From Sedimenticola thiotaurini (GTDB taxonomy: Bacteria > Pseudomonadota > Gammaproteobacteria > Chromatiales > Chromatiaceae), in contig NZ_CP011412.1 of the NCBI RefSeq assembly GCF_001007875.1, forward strand, positions 2,790,001-2,854,000: a stretch of 64,000 nucleotides of DNA, written 5' to 3'. The stretch's first letter is position 1. Each line of letters starts with the position of its first letter. The translations under genes were made by a program, and so were the position numbers. The notes under the pieces are model-generated. The model ran no database searches. It was given only the letters and a program-made list of their open reading frames with translations, and had not been told where the DNA came from. Shown here one piece after another: positions 8,477 to 19,938 of this stretch.

Positions 8477-9628
8477 TCATCCATAATAGACCCGGACCAC
8501 TCCGAACTCCGGCAACTCTGCCGCCTTCGTCTGGAGTGACTGCTGGAACTCCCGGCGCGTCTCCTCCCCGGGCAGATCCGCCAGCGAGAAGTAGACATCC
8601 ACGTTAATTTTTCCCGCCAGATAGTGCAGTACCACCCGTAACCGTTTTTCCGCACCGGGGATACTGCACCACTGCTGGGCCAGCAACTTCTCGGCCTGGG
8701 CCCGCAGGGGCAATCCTTCACAGGGGATCGCCTTCTCATCATCTTCCGGATCGATATGTACCGTGACATCCATCACTTCGGATATCTCTTTCAGCAGGCG
8801 ATCAATCACCATCTGGCCGATCATGTGTCCTTCCGAGACACTTAACCAGGGTTCCACCAGGATATGCACATCGACCGTGGCCTCGCCACCGATACGGCGG
8901 GTCCGCAGCATGTGGATATCCATCACACCGCCGATCTGGTGGATAATCTGCCGGATGCTCTCCAGACGCTCCTGATCCAGTCCCTCATCCACCAGCTCCT
9001 GGAAGGCCGGCCAGCCCAGATCCCAGCCGATCTTGGCAATCATCAGCCCCACGCCCACCGCTGCGATGGCATCCAGGTAAGGCAGACCCGCCATGGTCCC
9101 CCCGACACCGATGAGCACCACCACAGACGATAGGGCGTCGGAGCGGTGATGCCAGGCATTGGCGTGCAGCAGATCCGACTTGATCTTGCGGGCTACCGCA
9201 GCGGTGTAGTGGTAGAGCCCCTCATTGGCCAGGATTGAGAACAGCGCTGCATAGAGGGCCAGGGGTTTCGGGTGCAACAGGGCATCGGGTGAAAAGAGTC
9301 GTGATACCGCATCCCAGGTGATACCGATTGCCACCAGCGACAGCAGGACACCCAGACCCAGTGTCGCAGCGGTTTCAAAACGGCCGTGGCCGTAGGGGTG
9401 TTCAGCGTCCGGCCCCTGGTTGGCCTGCTTGGCGGCAAAATAGACCAGCCCGTCCGACAACAGATCGGACAACGAGTGAATGCCGTCTGCCACCAGCGCC
9501 TGGGATTGGGCAACTATGCCGATAATGGTCTTGCTGGCAGCCAATAGCAGGTTGACCAGCACCCCGACAATGGTGACCCGTTGGATGGCCTGATAACGCA
9601 GGTGCTTCTGTTCGCTAACCTGGTTCAT
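8477..9628 (-). CDS. Cation diffusion facilitator (CDF) metal efflux protein with extended C-terminus
   Basis: 383 residues, about 80 longer than FieF/YiiP. Six membrane helices are expected in residues 15-210, with the CDF metal-site motifs HSLSD (His51, Asp55) and HHRSD (His160, Asp164). A cytoplasmic dimerisation domain follows (about 215-295). Residues 328-383 appear to repeat that fold: RVVLHYLAGKINVDVYFSL parallels the earlier LRTRRIGGEATVDVHILVE. CDF proteins exchange protons for Zn, Fe, Mn or Cd in the inner membrane; the sequence resembles the MamB/MamM-FieF group, and the metal is not determinable. It starts 4 bp after the TusA gene and is the last gene of a three-gene operon. Confidence 0.88.
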   Translation of the reverse strand: MNQVSEQKHLRYQAIQRVTIVGVLVNLLLAASKTIIGIVAQSQALVADGIHSLSDLLSDGLVYFAAKQANQGPDAEHPYGHGRFETAATLGLGVLLSLVAIGITWDAVSRLFSPDALLHPKPLALYAALFSILANEGLYHYTAAVARKIKSDLLHANAWHHRSDALSSVVVLIGVGGTMAGLPYLDAIAAVGVGLMIAKIGWDLGWPAFQELVDEGLDQERLESIRQIIHQIGGVMDIHMLRTRRIGGEATVDVHILVEPWLSVSEGHMIGQMVIDRLLKEISEVMDVTVHIDPEDDEKAIPCEGLPLRAQAEKLLAQQWCSIPGAEKRLRVVLHYLAGKINVDVYFSLADLPGEETRREFQQSLQTKAAELPEFGVVRVYYG

Positions 9629-9632
9629 TGAA

Positions 9633-9866
9633 TCAGTTGTCCTCGCCCACCTCGACTACGATGATGTACTCGTTATCTTCGGTCCTTGTCTCGATCAGTT
9701 TATGACCATTGATGCGGCACCAGGCCGGAATATCATTGAGGGCACCGGGATCGGTACATACCGCTTCCACCCGGGTTCCCGGCGCTAGCTCTTTGACCCG
9801 GTCCTGAACCCGGATCACCGGCATGGGACAGAGCAGGCGACGCGCATCCACAATGACCGGTTTCAT
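9633..9866 (-). CDS. TusA-family sulfur carrier protein
   Basis: 77 residues from the ATG at 9866, chosen because AGGAG lies 8 bases upstream and the ATG overlaps the preceding stop as ATGA; a GTG at 9875 is less well placed. The family signature LCPMPVIR contains the persulfide-carrying Cys13. TusA-type proteins hand sulfur between proteins for tRNA thiolation, molybdopterin metabolism or dissimilatory sulfur oxidation. Here it sits directly behind a PP-loop ATPase, so it probably supplies sulfur to that enzyme. The C-terminus is rather acidic (VVEVGEDN). Confidence 0.85.
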   Translation of the reverse strand: MKPVIVDARRLLCPMPVIRVQDRVKELAPGTRVEAVCTDPGALNDIPAWCRINGHKLIETRTEDNEYIIVVEVGEDN

Positions 9867-10906
9867 ATATACCACTCCTGGGGAATCTCATCCGCGCCCA
9901 GCGGCTTCACCGACAGCTGCTGCCGGCTGCCATCCAACCCGGTCACGGTCAGTTCCACCTGGTCCGCCTGCTTGCCCTGGCTGTAACGGGCCACCAGCCG
10001 GGCGGCCAGTTCGATATCATCATCATTCACCTCGCCATCCAGCAGCGCCAGCGGCCCGGCATGGCTGGTGGTGGCCAGACTGACGAACTGTTTACGATAA
10101 CCCTGCAGGAAATTGCCCTCCCCCTCTTCCCGGGAGATGATCACTTTGAAATGGGCTCTGGGGCGCAGATGCCTTCCCACCTTGAGCAGCATGATGTCAT
10201 CCATTTCGTAGCGTTTCTCACCACGGGCCTGCCACAGATCCGCCAGCTTGACCGAGTACTGGGCATCAGTCAGGAAACAGCAGCCTCCGGCGGGCTGAGC
10301 GTAGTCCTTCAGGCCGAACTCTTCCGCTAGGGCCATCTGCGGCTTACGACTGCGGCCATTGAAACCGTACAACTTATCCCGTGTTATCCACCCTTCCCGC
10401 TCCGGCAGAGTCGGCGGCAGGTTTTTGCCCGACAGCGGCCGCACCAGGCGATCTTCGGCTCCGGAATCCCGCGCCACCACCGGCATGGTGTCCTTGCGCT
10501 GGGACATGGGTCGTTGTCCCACCACTTCGCCGGTGATAATGAAATCGAACCCATGCGTCTCGATCCACTCCTGGGCCTTCTTCACCATGAAGATCTTGCA
10601 ATCCAGGCAGGGATTCAGATTCGCCCCATAACCATGCTTGGGATTCAGCACAATATCCTTGTACTCTTCCACAATATCCACAATGTGTAACTTGATACCC
10701 AGCTGTTCCGCCACCCACAGGGCGTTGTTGCGCTTGGGCCGGTCTCGATCCTTCTGGCGAATCGCGTGGGTGTGACCCTCCACGCAGAATCCGGTGAAAA
10801 AATTGATCCCCTCTACATGGATGCCCTGTTGCTGAATGACCTTGGCGGCCAGTAGTGAATCCAGGCCACCGGAGATGAGGGCTACGGCCTTGCGTTGTTT
10901 AGTCAT
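9863..10906 (-). CDS. PP-loop ATPase, MnmA/ThiI-like probable sulfurtransferase
   Basis: 347 residues, cytoplasmic. The ATP-pyrophosphatase loop SGGLDS is at residues 12-17. A CxxC pair (NPCLDC, Cys100 and Cys103) and a further Cys pair in GGCCFLTD (209-210) could carry persulfide or bind an Fe-S cluster or zinc. The block GEVVGQRPMSQR...RPLSGKNLPPTLPEREGW is conserved in a family annotated as ThiI-like or thiouridylase-like proteins; the C-terminal third resembles the DUF814/NFACT-R-type region sometimes fused to it. The likely role is ATP-dependent thiolation of tRNA or a small substrate; the target is not known. It is translationally coupled to TusA and first in the operon with the CDF gene. 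Confidence 0.75.
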   Translation of the reverse strand: MTKQRKAVALISGGLDSLLAAKVIQQQGIHVEGINFFTGFCVEGHTHAIRQKDRDRPKRNNALWVAEQLGIKLHIVDIVEEYKDIVLNPKHGYGANLNPCLDCKIFMVKKAQEWIETHGFDFIITGEVVGQRPMSQRKDTMPVVARDSGAEDRLVRPLSGKNLPPTLPEREGWITRDKLYGFNGRSRKPQMALAEEFGLKDYAQPAGGCCFLTDAQYSVKLADLWQARGEKRYEMDDIMLLKVGRHLRPRAHFKVIISREEGEGNFLQGYRKQFVSLATTSHAGPLALLDGEVNDDDIELAARLVARYSQGKQADQVELTVTGLDGSRQQLSVKPLGADEIPQEWYI

Positions 10907-11050
10907 GATGGTATCAGGAGTCTGGCGGTGATCGGCCCGATATTGTAAGCGTTTGGCTTAGTTCACATCAAAGAAATGTTTATTCCCCTTGAACGCCCCG
11001 TCATCGGGCCACGCCTTGACAAGTATCAACACTCTTTCTAATTTGCGCCC

Positions 11051-11695
11051 ATGTCTGAAAATCTATCTGAAACGTTTTTTGCGGATCTTCCACCCCGCCA
11101 CGCCGCCATCTTGTCAACGGCCCTGGGTCTGTTTGTCAGCAAAGGTTTTTTCAACACCTCGATCCATGACATCACAGACCAGGCCGGTGTATCGATCGGT
11201 TTTGTTTACAACAACTTTGGCGACAAGGAGGGCATCGCCCGGGCTCTCTACCAGCAGTTACTCGATTTCATGACCCAACAGATCAACCTGATCGAGGATC
11301 GCTGCAGTGATGCCGAGTCACGCTGTCGGGGTGTGGCGAAGCTGCTGTTCGAACTGACCGAGTCCGCACCACAGGTGATGGATTTCATTATCCACGCCCG
11401 ACACAAGGAGTTTCTGCCAAACGAACCGGCCATCTGCTCATCCACTCCGTTTGCCCGCATGCGGGATTTTGTTTACCAGGGCGTAACCAGTGGTGAGATC
11501 AGAGCGATGCAACCACTCAGTGCCGCCATGATCGCTTACGGCGGTGTCATTCGAATGATCTGCCTGCGTCTCGATGGGGTCATCGAGGAGCCCATCCACA
11601 CCTATTTCGAGGAGTTGTGGTGCAATACCTGGTACGCATTGAACCCGGGTGAGACTGACCAGAACGATTCACCAAGCCCCATTCAGGCACCTTGA
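11051..11695 (+). CDS. TetR/AcrR-family transcriptional regulator
   Basis: 214 residues. The N-terminal helix-turn-helix (about 18-62) is typical of TetR proteins: ILSTALGLFVSKGFFNTSIHDITDQAGVS then FVYNNFGDKEGI. The helical C-terminal ligand domain is divergent and contains several cysteines. It is transcribed divergently from the PP-loop/TusA/CDF operon with a 144-bp gap, so control of that operon is possible but no clear operator palindrome was found there. Confidence 0.87.
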   Translation: MSENLSETFFADLPPRHAAILSTALGLFVSKGFFNTSIHDITDQAGVSIGFVYNNFGDKEGIARALYQQLLDFMTQQINLIEDRCSDAESRCRGVAKLLFELTESAPQVMDFIIHARHKEFLPNEPAICSSTPFARMRDFVYQGVTSGEIRAMQPLSAAMIAYGGVIRMICLRLDGVIEEPIHTYFEELWCNTWYALNPGETDQNDSPSPIQAP

Positions 11696-11869
11696 AATCA
11701 CTGTGTAAGAAACCCTGATCCCCTGTCGGGCCATCATCCGGTGCCGCCACGGCGCTTAGAACGGCTGAGGCGGACCAGATTGTCCCGGGCCCAGACTCAA
11801 CAATCCGTCGCCGAAACGATATACTGGGCGGATCTGTTTTTCCTTATATAAAGAGCCTCGACCTTAACT

Positions 11870-12802
11870 ATGACGAATTCGATTAATGGTCCTGATACAT
11901 CGACCTTTCAGGGCCTGATTTTCGCCCTGGAGCGCTACTGGGCAGAACAGGGCTGTGTGATCCTGCAACCCTACGACATGGAAGTGGGGGCCGGTACTTT
12001 CCATACCGCCACTTTTCTCCGTTCCATCGGTCCGGAGCCCTGGAGTGCCGCCTACGTGCAGCCTTCCCGCCGCCCCACCGACGGCCGCTATGGTGAGAAT
12101 CCCAATCGGCTGCAGCACTATTATCAGTTCCAGGTGGCACTGAAACCCTCGCCCCTGAACATCCAGGAGCTCTACCTGGGTTCCCTGGAGTTGCTCGGGC
12201 TGGACAGCAAGGTGCACGATATCCGTTTTGTCGAGGACAACTGGGAATCCCCCACCCTTGGTGCCTGGGGACTGGGCTGGGAGGTGTGGCTGAACGGGAT
12301 GGAAGTCACCCAGTTCACCTATTTTCAACAGGTGGGCGGTCTCGACTGCCGACCCGTGACCGGTGAGATCACCTATGGTCTGGAGCGCATTGCCATGTAT
12401 CTGCAGAACGTGGAGAGCGTCTATGATCTGGTCTGGACCCAGGGTCCGGATGGCCCGGTCACCTACGGGGATGTGTTCCATCAGAACGAAGTGGAGCAGT
12501 CAGCCTACAATTTTGAGCACGCCGACGTGGATTTCCTGTTCAGCTATTTCGATCAGTGTGAGAAAGAGAGCAACAAGCTGATTGAACAGGGTCTACCCCT
12601 GCCGGCCTACGAGCAGGTGCTGAAGGCCTCCCACGCCTTCAATCTGCTGGATGCCCGCCACGCCATTTCTGTAACTGAGCGCCAGCGCTACATTCTGCGC
12701 GTGCGCGCCCTGGCCCGGGCTGTCGCCCAGGCCTATTACGACGCCCGGGAGAAACTGGGCTTCCCCATGCTGAAAAACAAGAAGGAGCTGGCCCATGGCT
12801 GA
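11870..12802 (+). CDS. glyQ: Glycyl-tRNA synthetase alpha subunit
   Basis: 310 residues. Class II synthetase subunit that binds glycine and ATP and forms an alpha2beta2 enzyme with GlyS. Signature segments include [36 protein letters not shown] and [16 protein letters not shown]. It overlaps glyS by 8 bp, indicating coupled translation. The 174-bp upstream gap contains a possible -10 (TATACT at 11819-11824) but no T-box-like structure was recognised. Confidence 0.97.
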   Translation: MTNSINGPDTSTFQGLIFALERYWAEQGCVILQPYDMEVGAGTFHTATFLRSIGPEPWSAAYVQPSRRPTDGRYGENPNRLQHYYQFQVALKPSPLNIQELYLGSLELLGLDSKVHDIRFVEDNWESPTLGAWGLGWEVWLNGMEVTQFTYFQQVGGLDCRPVTGEITYGLERIAMYLQNVESVYDLVWTQGPDGPVTYGDVFHQNEVEQSAYNFEHADVDFLFSYFDQCEKESNKLIEQGLPLPAYEQVLKASHAFNLLDARHAISVTERQRYILRVRALARAVAQAYYDAREKLGFPMLKNKKELAHG

Positions 12803-14873
12803 TTGTGCCGATCTGCTGTTCGAACTCGGCACCGAAGAACTCCCTCCGGTCGCCCTGAAAAAGCTTTCTGATGCCCTGACCCAATCCTTTGTGGATGGAC
12901 TCAAGCGCGCCAATCTGCCCCATGGTGAGGTGCATGCCTACGCCACGCCGCGCAGACTTGCCCTCTGGATCGAGTCCTGCAGCACTGCCCAACCCGACCG
13001 GGAGACCGAACGTCGCGGACCTGCCGTGCAGGCCGCTTTCGATGCCGATGGTAATCCCACCAAGGCCGCCCAGGGCTTTGCCCGTTCCTGCCAAACCACG
13101 GTGGATCAGCTTGAGCGCCTTAGCACCGACAAGGGAGAGTGGCTGGTGCACCGATTCCAGGAAAAAGGCAAACCGACCCTGGAACTGCTGCCCGGTATCG
13201 CCGAGGAGGCGCTTAACCGTCTGCCCATCCCCAAGCGTATGCGCTGGGGTAGTTCAGAGGCCCAGTTTGTACGCCCGGTTCAGTGGTTGCTGTTTCTGCT
13301 GGGGGAACAGGTGGTGCCCTGTCGACTGCTGGACACCGATGCGGGTGATCAGACCCGGGGTCACCGCTTCCACCACCCTCAGCCGATCCGGGTGGATCGC
13401 CCGGACCGCTACCGGCAACTGCTCCAGGAATCGGGTTACGTAATTGCCGATTTCAACGAGCGACGTGAACGCATTCGCCAGCAGGTGAGCCAGACCGCCG
13501 CCGCCATTGGCGGTCAGGCGCCGATTGACGAGGCGCTGCTGGATGAAGTGACCGGACTGGTGGAGTGGCCGGTTCCCATCTCGGCCGGATTCGAAGAGCG
13601 CTTCCTGGAAGTCCCCCATGAAGCCCTCATCAGCACCATGAAGAAAAACCAGAAGTATTTCCACCTGGTGGATCAGCAGGGGCAGCTGATGAATCACTTC
13701 ATCACCATCGCCAATGTGGACAGCCCGAAACCGGAACTGATCAAAGAGGGCAACGAACGGGTCGTCCGGCCACGCCTGAGCGATGCCATGTTCTTCTGGC
13801 AGCAGGATGGAAAACAGAGCCTGGCCAGCCGCATCGACTCGCTGAAGAGTGTGCTGTTCCAGCAGAAACTCGGCTCCATGCATGACAAGAGCCAGCGGGT
13901 GGCCACCCTGGCCGGCCTGATTGCCGGGCAGATCGGTGGCGACAGCGCCATGGCGGAACGGGCCGGCATGTTGAGCCGGTGTGATCTGATGACCGAGATG
14001 GTGTACGAATTCCCCGATATGCAGGGCATCATGGGACGTTATCAGGCCCGACGGGACGGCGAACCGGACGAGATCGCCCAGGCCCTGGATGAGTTTTATA
14101 TGCCCCGCTACTCCGGCGACAGCCTGCCCCAGACCAAAACCGGTATCGCAGTGTCACTGGCGGAGCGGCTGGATACTCTGGTGGGTATCTTCGGCATCGG
14201 TATGAAACCGAGCGGCGACAAGGATCCGTTTGCCCTGCGCCGCGCCGCCCTGGGTGCCCTGCGCATCATGCGTGAGCACTCACTTAACCTGAATCTACAT
14301 GCGTTGCTGGAAGTAGCTGCAGAACAACTACAGACTGCCATAACCGAGGCGGACTGTGTGGAGCAGGTCTATAACTTCATGCTGGAACGTCTCAAAGGGA
14401 TCTACCTGGAGCAGCAACTGCCGGTGGACCTGTTTGAAGCCGTGGCGGCCATACGGCCAGAATCGGTCGCCGATTTCGATCGCCGCGTGGCAGCGGTGGC
14501 CGGGTTCCGCAAGCTGGCAGCGGCCGATGCGTTGGCCGCTGCCAATAAGCGCATCCACAATATTCTGAAAAAGAGTGATCAGCCGATCCCGGCGAGTGTG
14601 GACCCGGCACTGTTTGATTCAACCCAGGAGCAAAATCTGCACAGGGTCATTGAACAGAAAGTGGAAGAGATCACGCCCCTGATGGAACAGACGGCTTATG
14701 AATCGGTACTGCAGTCCTTGTCGACTCTACAGGCCCCGGTGGATCAGTTCTTTGATGAGGTGATGGTCATGGCGGAAGATCCGGCTATACGGGGCAACCG
14801 GTTGGCCCTGCTCAATCGTCTGAACCAGCTGTTCCTCGGTGTTGCCGATATATCTCTATTACAGGCTAGATGA
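12795..14873 (+). CDS. glyS: Glycyl-tRNA synthetase beta subunit
   Basis: 692 residues, full length. Starts [12 protein letters not shown], the family hallmark, followed by the tRNA-binding body and a C-terminal anticodon-binding DALR-like region. It is required with GlyQ to charge tRNA-Gly. Overlaps glyQ at its start; gmhB begins about 50 bp downstream in the same direction, matching the conserved glyQ-glyS-gmhB-plsC order of gammaproteobacteria. Confidence 0.97.
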   Translation: MADCADLLFELGTEELPPVALKKLSDALTQSFVDGLKRANLPHGEVHAYATPRRLALWIESCSTAQPDRETERRGPAVQAAFDADGNPTKAAQGFARSCQTTVDQLERLSTDKGEWLVHRFQEKGKPTLELLPGIAEEALNRLPIPKRMRWGSSEAQFVRPVQWLLFLLGEQVVPCRLLDTDAGDQTRGHRFHHPQPIRVDRPDRYRQLLQESGYVIADFNERRERIRQQVSQTAAAIGGQAPIDEALLDEVTGLVEWPVPISAGFEERFLEVPHEALISTMKKNQKYFHLVDQQGQLMNHFITIANVDSPKPELIKEGNERVVRPRLSDAMFFWQQDGKQSLASRIDSLKSVLFQQKLGSMHDKSQRVATLAGLIAGQIGGDSAMAERAGMLSRCDLMTEMVYEFPDMQGIMGRYQARRDGEPDEIAQALDEFYMPRYSGDSLPQTKTGIAVSLAERLDTLVGIFGIGMKPSGDKDPFALRRAALGALRIMREHSLNLNLHALLEVAAEQLQTAITEADCVEQVYNFMLERLKGIYLEQQLPVDLFEAVAAIRPESVADFDRRVAAVAGFRKLAAADALAAANKRIHNILKKSDQPIPASVDPALFDSTQEQNLHRVIEQKVEEITPLMEQTAYESVLQSLSTLQAPVDQFFDEVMVMAEDPAIRGNRLALLNRLNQLFLGVADISLLQAR

Positions 14874-14925
14874 TATCGGAATAACGATGAGCCGTTTAAT
14901 CCAGCGCCAGTGAGTGCTAACTAAC

Positions 14926-15477
14926 ATGCCTACCAACAAGCTGATCATCCTGGGTCGGGACGGTGTCATCAATGAGCGGTCAGATGATCTCATCGCCTCG
15001 CCCGGGGAGTGGATTCCCATCCCGGGCAGCCTGGAGGCTATAGCCCAGCTGAACCAGGCGGACTACCGAGTGGTGGTCATCACCAACCAGGACGGTCTGG
15101 CTCAGGGGCGTTTCACTATCGATACCCTGAACGCCATCCATAACAAAATGAGCCAGGCACTGGCCGCAGAGGGGGGCCGTGTCGATGGCCTCTTCTTCTG
15201 TCCCCATGGTGCCGATTCAGACTGCGATTGCCGTAAGCCCAGCCCAGGCCTGTTGAATCAGGTCGCCGAACGATTTCATGTCTGCCTGGAGCAGGTACGC
15301 TGCGTCGGAGACAGCCTGGAAGATCTGCAGGCTGCCATGGCAGCCGACGCCCAGCCCATACTGGTGCGCACCGGCAGGGGTGAACAGACAGAAACAGATC
15401 CGCGCCTCGACCCGACCATACCGGTCTATAACTCGCTGAGTGATCTGGTGGCAACGCTGGTACAACAAGAAGAATAG
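14926..15477 (+). CDS. gmhB: GmhB-like HAD phosphatase, nucleophile Asp replaced by Gly
   Basis: 183 residues from the ATG at 14926 (an in-frame GTG at 14914 would add four). The family removes the C7 phosphate of D-glycero-beta-D-manno-heptose 1,7-bisphosphate in LPS core synthesis. HAD motif II (VVVITNQDGLAQGRF), the zinc-loop cysteines (FFCPHGADSDCDCRKPSPG) and motif IV (VGDSLEDLQAA) are intact. HAD motif I, normally LDRDG, reads LGRDG: residue 10 is Gly (GGT at 14953-14955), at the position of the phosphoryl-accepting Asp, while the acid/base Asp12 remains. The enzyme should be inactive as a phosphatase if the base call is right. Position next to glyS and plsC is canonical. Confidence 0.85.
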   Translation: MPTNKLIILGRDGVINERSDDLIASPGEWIPIPGSLEAIAQLNQADYRVVVITNQDGLAQGRFTIDTLNAIHNKMSQALAAEGGRVDGLFFCPHGADSDCDCRKPSPGLLNQVAERFHVCLEQVRCVGDSLEDLQAAMAADAQPILVRTGRGEQTETDPRLDPTIPVYNSLSDLVATLVQQEE

Positions 15478-15483
15478 AGAATC

Positions 15484-16194
15484 ATGATACTGATTAGATC
15501 CCTACTCTACCTGGTGAGCCTGGTCATCACGACGGTGATTCTGGCCAGTGTGCTGTCCGTAGTGGGCTGGCTGCTACCCTACCGGCAACGCTGCCTGATC
15601 GCCAACAGCTGGGGCACGGTCAATCTCTGGTTTCTCAAGCATCTTTGCCGGCTGGACTACGAAATTGAAGGTCTGGAGAAGATTCCCGAATCGGGCGCCA
15701 TCATTCTGGCTAAGCACCAGTCAGCCTGGGAGACCATGGCACTGCGCTCCCTGCTGCCACCGGAGCAGGCATGGGTGCTGAAGCGGGAGCTGATGTGGGT
15801 ACCCTTTTTTGGCTGGGCTGCCGCCACGGTGCAACCCATCGCCATTAACCGAAAGGCGGGGCGTCAGGCAGCCCGGCAGGTTATTGAAATCGGCCTGGAA
15901 CGTTTAAAACAGAACAGACTGGTGATCATATTCCCCGAAGGTACACGGGTGGCCCCCGGAGAGCACAAGCGGTATGGCATGGGTGGTGCCCTGCTGGCAG
16001 AAAAGAGCGGCGTACCGGTGATCCCCATTGCCCACAACGCCGGAACTTTCTGGCGACGCCGTGATATTAGGAAATATCCGGGCGTTATCAAGGTAGTGGT
16101 GGGTGATCCGATTTCCAGTCAGGGAAAAAAGGCCGCTGATATCAACAAGGAAGTGGAAACCTGGATAGAAAATACCTTATCCCATATCCAATAA
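15484..16194 (+). CDS. plsC: 1-acyl-sn-glycerol-3-phosphate acyltransferase family protein
   Basis: 236 residues. An N-terminal membrane helix (about residues 5-28) anchors it in the inner membrane, where the family transfers an acyl chain to lysophosphatidate. The catalytic block reads KHQSAWE, that is His-X4-Glu rather than the usual His-X4-Asp; this variant is seen in relatives located next to glyS. The substrate-binding motif FPEGTR is intact, as is VPVIPIAHN. It begins 6 bp after gmhB and is closed by a terminator shared with gyrB. Confidence 0.88.
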   Translation: MILIRSLLYLVSLVITTVILASVLSVVGWLLPYRQRCLIANSWGTVNLWFLKHLCRLDYEIEGLEKIPESGAIILAKHQSAWETMALRSLLPPEQAWVLKRELMWVPFFGWAAATVQPIAINRKAGRQAARQVIEIGLERLKQNRLVIIFPEGTRVAPGEHKRYGMGGALLAEKSGVPVIPIAHNAGTFWRRRDIRKYPGVIKVVVGDPISSQGKKAADINKEVETWIENTLSHIQ

Positions 16195-16246
16195 GCAGGA
16201 TGTAAGTACTTACTATAGTTACCCAGTTCATTACTACTGCACAGGT

Positions 16247-16275
16247 AAAAAAAGGGCCTTAAAGGCCCTTTTTTT
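16247..16275. terminator. Bidirectional rho-independent terminator between plsC and gyrB
   Basis: An AAGGGCCTT/AAGGCCCTT stem-loop is flanked by an A run upstream and a T run downstream, so it can terminate both the plus-strand plsC transcript and the minus-strand gyrB transcript. Confidence 0.93.
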
Positions 16276-16289
16276 ACATTGGCGATGGA

Positions 16290-18704
<2,415 letters not shown>

Positions 18705-18764
18705 CTATTTGCGAGCCGATTATTATACACCATCCCGCATTCTTATTTGTTTCTAAATCAGCGG

Positions 18765-18780
18765 TGTTCCACGTGGAACA
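18765..18780. promoter_or_regulatory. parS centromere site 1 (gyrB-recF intergenic)
   Basis: TGTTCCACGTGGAACA is a perfect match to the pseudomonad-type chromosomal parS palindrome bound by ParB; with flanking bases the palindrome extends to 22 bp (18762-18783). It lies in the 101-bp gap between gyrB and recF. ParA and ParB are encoded at 49.7-51.5 kb. Confidence 0.93.
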
Positions 18781-18796
18781 CCGTATATATATTGGC

Positions 18797-19858
18797 TCAA
18801 TTCGCCCTGTTTACGATTCCCTGATCTATACCTAGATGCAATTCGTCAGAAAACCCCCTGCTTCCTAACGGATCGGTGGAGGTTACAAACGCCTGACAGC
18901 CAAAGTCATTAATCCGGTTTAATAGTATGTCCCGATTTTCACGGTCCAATTCTGCAACCAAATCGTCGAAAAGAATAATAGGCTTGTTACCGGTTTTATC
19001 TTGAGTAAGCCGTGCCTGAGCCAGGTGAAGGGCAGATATAATCATTTTCTGCTGCCCCCGGGATATGCCGGTGAAAGCCGACCGACCATCGTAAACTATT
19101 CTTAGATCTGCCCGATGTGGCCCTACATGGGTAAAGCCCTGTTTAATATCGACCGGCTGCTTTTCTACAAGTACTGTTTCCAGACTCTTATCGTCGTCCC
19201 AACCCCGACGCCAACCGAGGGAAATGTTGTTGGGTAAACATAGCGCATTAATCTCTGCCTGAAATGCGCTTTTTAATTCAACAAAGTATGATTCTCGGAT
19301 GGCATTAAGGGATTCGCCCAGCTCGCCAACTATCTTATTCCAACTGGGTACGGTTGTTGGATCAGAGCGAAGCAGAAAATTTCGCTGCCGTAACGCCTTC
19401 AAATATTTTTTTAGAAGTTCGAAATAGTAGTGTTCCACGTGGAACACACCCCACTCCATAAAACGCCTACGGTACTCGGGCCCCCTCTCCAGTATCTCGT
19501 GGGAGAGTGGCGTTAGTATTTGCAGGGGCGTGATGCGGGCAATGTCTGATAAACGGTTTATACTACTTCCGTTAACTTTAACTTCTGTAGTTGTAGCCGT
19601 TTTTTGCAGACCAATTCGATAAAGCCGATCAAGAGAAGATATGGCAAACAGGGAAACTGTCTTTTCACCCTGCTGTACAACCGGGCCAAACTTCGTCGTT
19701 CGATAGGATCTGCCCCGCCCCAGCATGTAGATAGCCTCAAGCAGCGTACTCTTTCCTGAGCCGTTTCTGCCTGAGATAAAATTGATACCATCGGAAAATT
19801 GAACATCTGCCTCAGTAATATTTCTGAGGTGCTGAATTTTAAGCTGTTTGATGGCCAC
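18797..19858 (-). CDS. recF: DNA replication/repair protein RecF
   Basis: 353 residues. SMC-like ATPase that helps load RecA at gaps. Walker A GRNGSGKSTLLEA and the C-terminal signature ISRGQQKMIISALHLAQ followed by Walker B PIILFDDLVAELD are present. The start is a GTG (encoding MAIKQLKIQH) without an obvious Shine-Dalgarno. The coding sequence contains a complete parS site at 19431-19446. Confidence 0.96.
   Translation of the reverse strand: MAIKQLKIQHLRNITEADVQFSDGINFISGRNGSGKSTLLEAIYMLGRGRSYRTTKFGPVVQQGEKTVSLFAISSLDRLYRIGLQKTATTTEVKVNGSSINRLSDIARITPLQILTPLSHEILERGPEYRRRFMEWGVFHVEHYYFELLKKYLKALRQRNFLLRSDPTTVPSWNKIVGELGESLNAIRESYFVELKSAFQAEINALCLPNNISLGWRRGWDDDKSLETVLVEKQPVDIKQGFTHVGPHRADLRIVYDGRSAFTGISRGQQKMIISALHLAQARLTQDKTGNKPIILFDDLVAELDRENRDILLNRINDFGCQAFVTSTDPLGSRGFSDELHLGIDQGIVNRAN
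19431..19446. promoter_or_regulatory. parS centromere site 2 (inside recF)
   Basis: A second identical TGTTCCACGTGGAACA lies within the recF coding sequence, where it also encodes protein (CSTWNT on the minus strand reading VFHVEH). Two identical 16-mers about 670 bp apart are not expected by chance and support a ParB-binding locus next to the origin. Confidence 0.93.
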
Positions 19859-19897
19859 GGGAGGTACCCGTTTTTCGGGTGCAGAGAGAGGAGTATC

Positions 19898-19924
19898 GAG
19901 AACCGGCAGAGTTTGCCGGTTCTC
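19898..19924. repeat. Perfect 11-bp stem-loop between dnaN and recF
   Basis: GAGAACCGGCA and TGCCGGTTCTC arms flank a 5-base loop. It lies between the dnaN stop and the recF start on the minus strand. No T tract follows on either strand. A second smaller hairpin (ACCCG/CGGGT, 19866-19880) sits just upstream of the recF start. They may modulate recF expression. Confidence 0.6.
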
Positions 19925-19938
19925 TTGTTGCCTTCACA

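Noticed and set aside
15706-15735. Loss of the PlsC active site (His-X4-Glu instead of His-X4-Asp)
   Set aside because: Glu at this position is common in the glyS-linked subgroup, so it is not evidence of inactivation.
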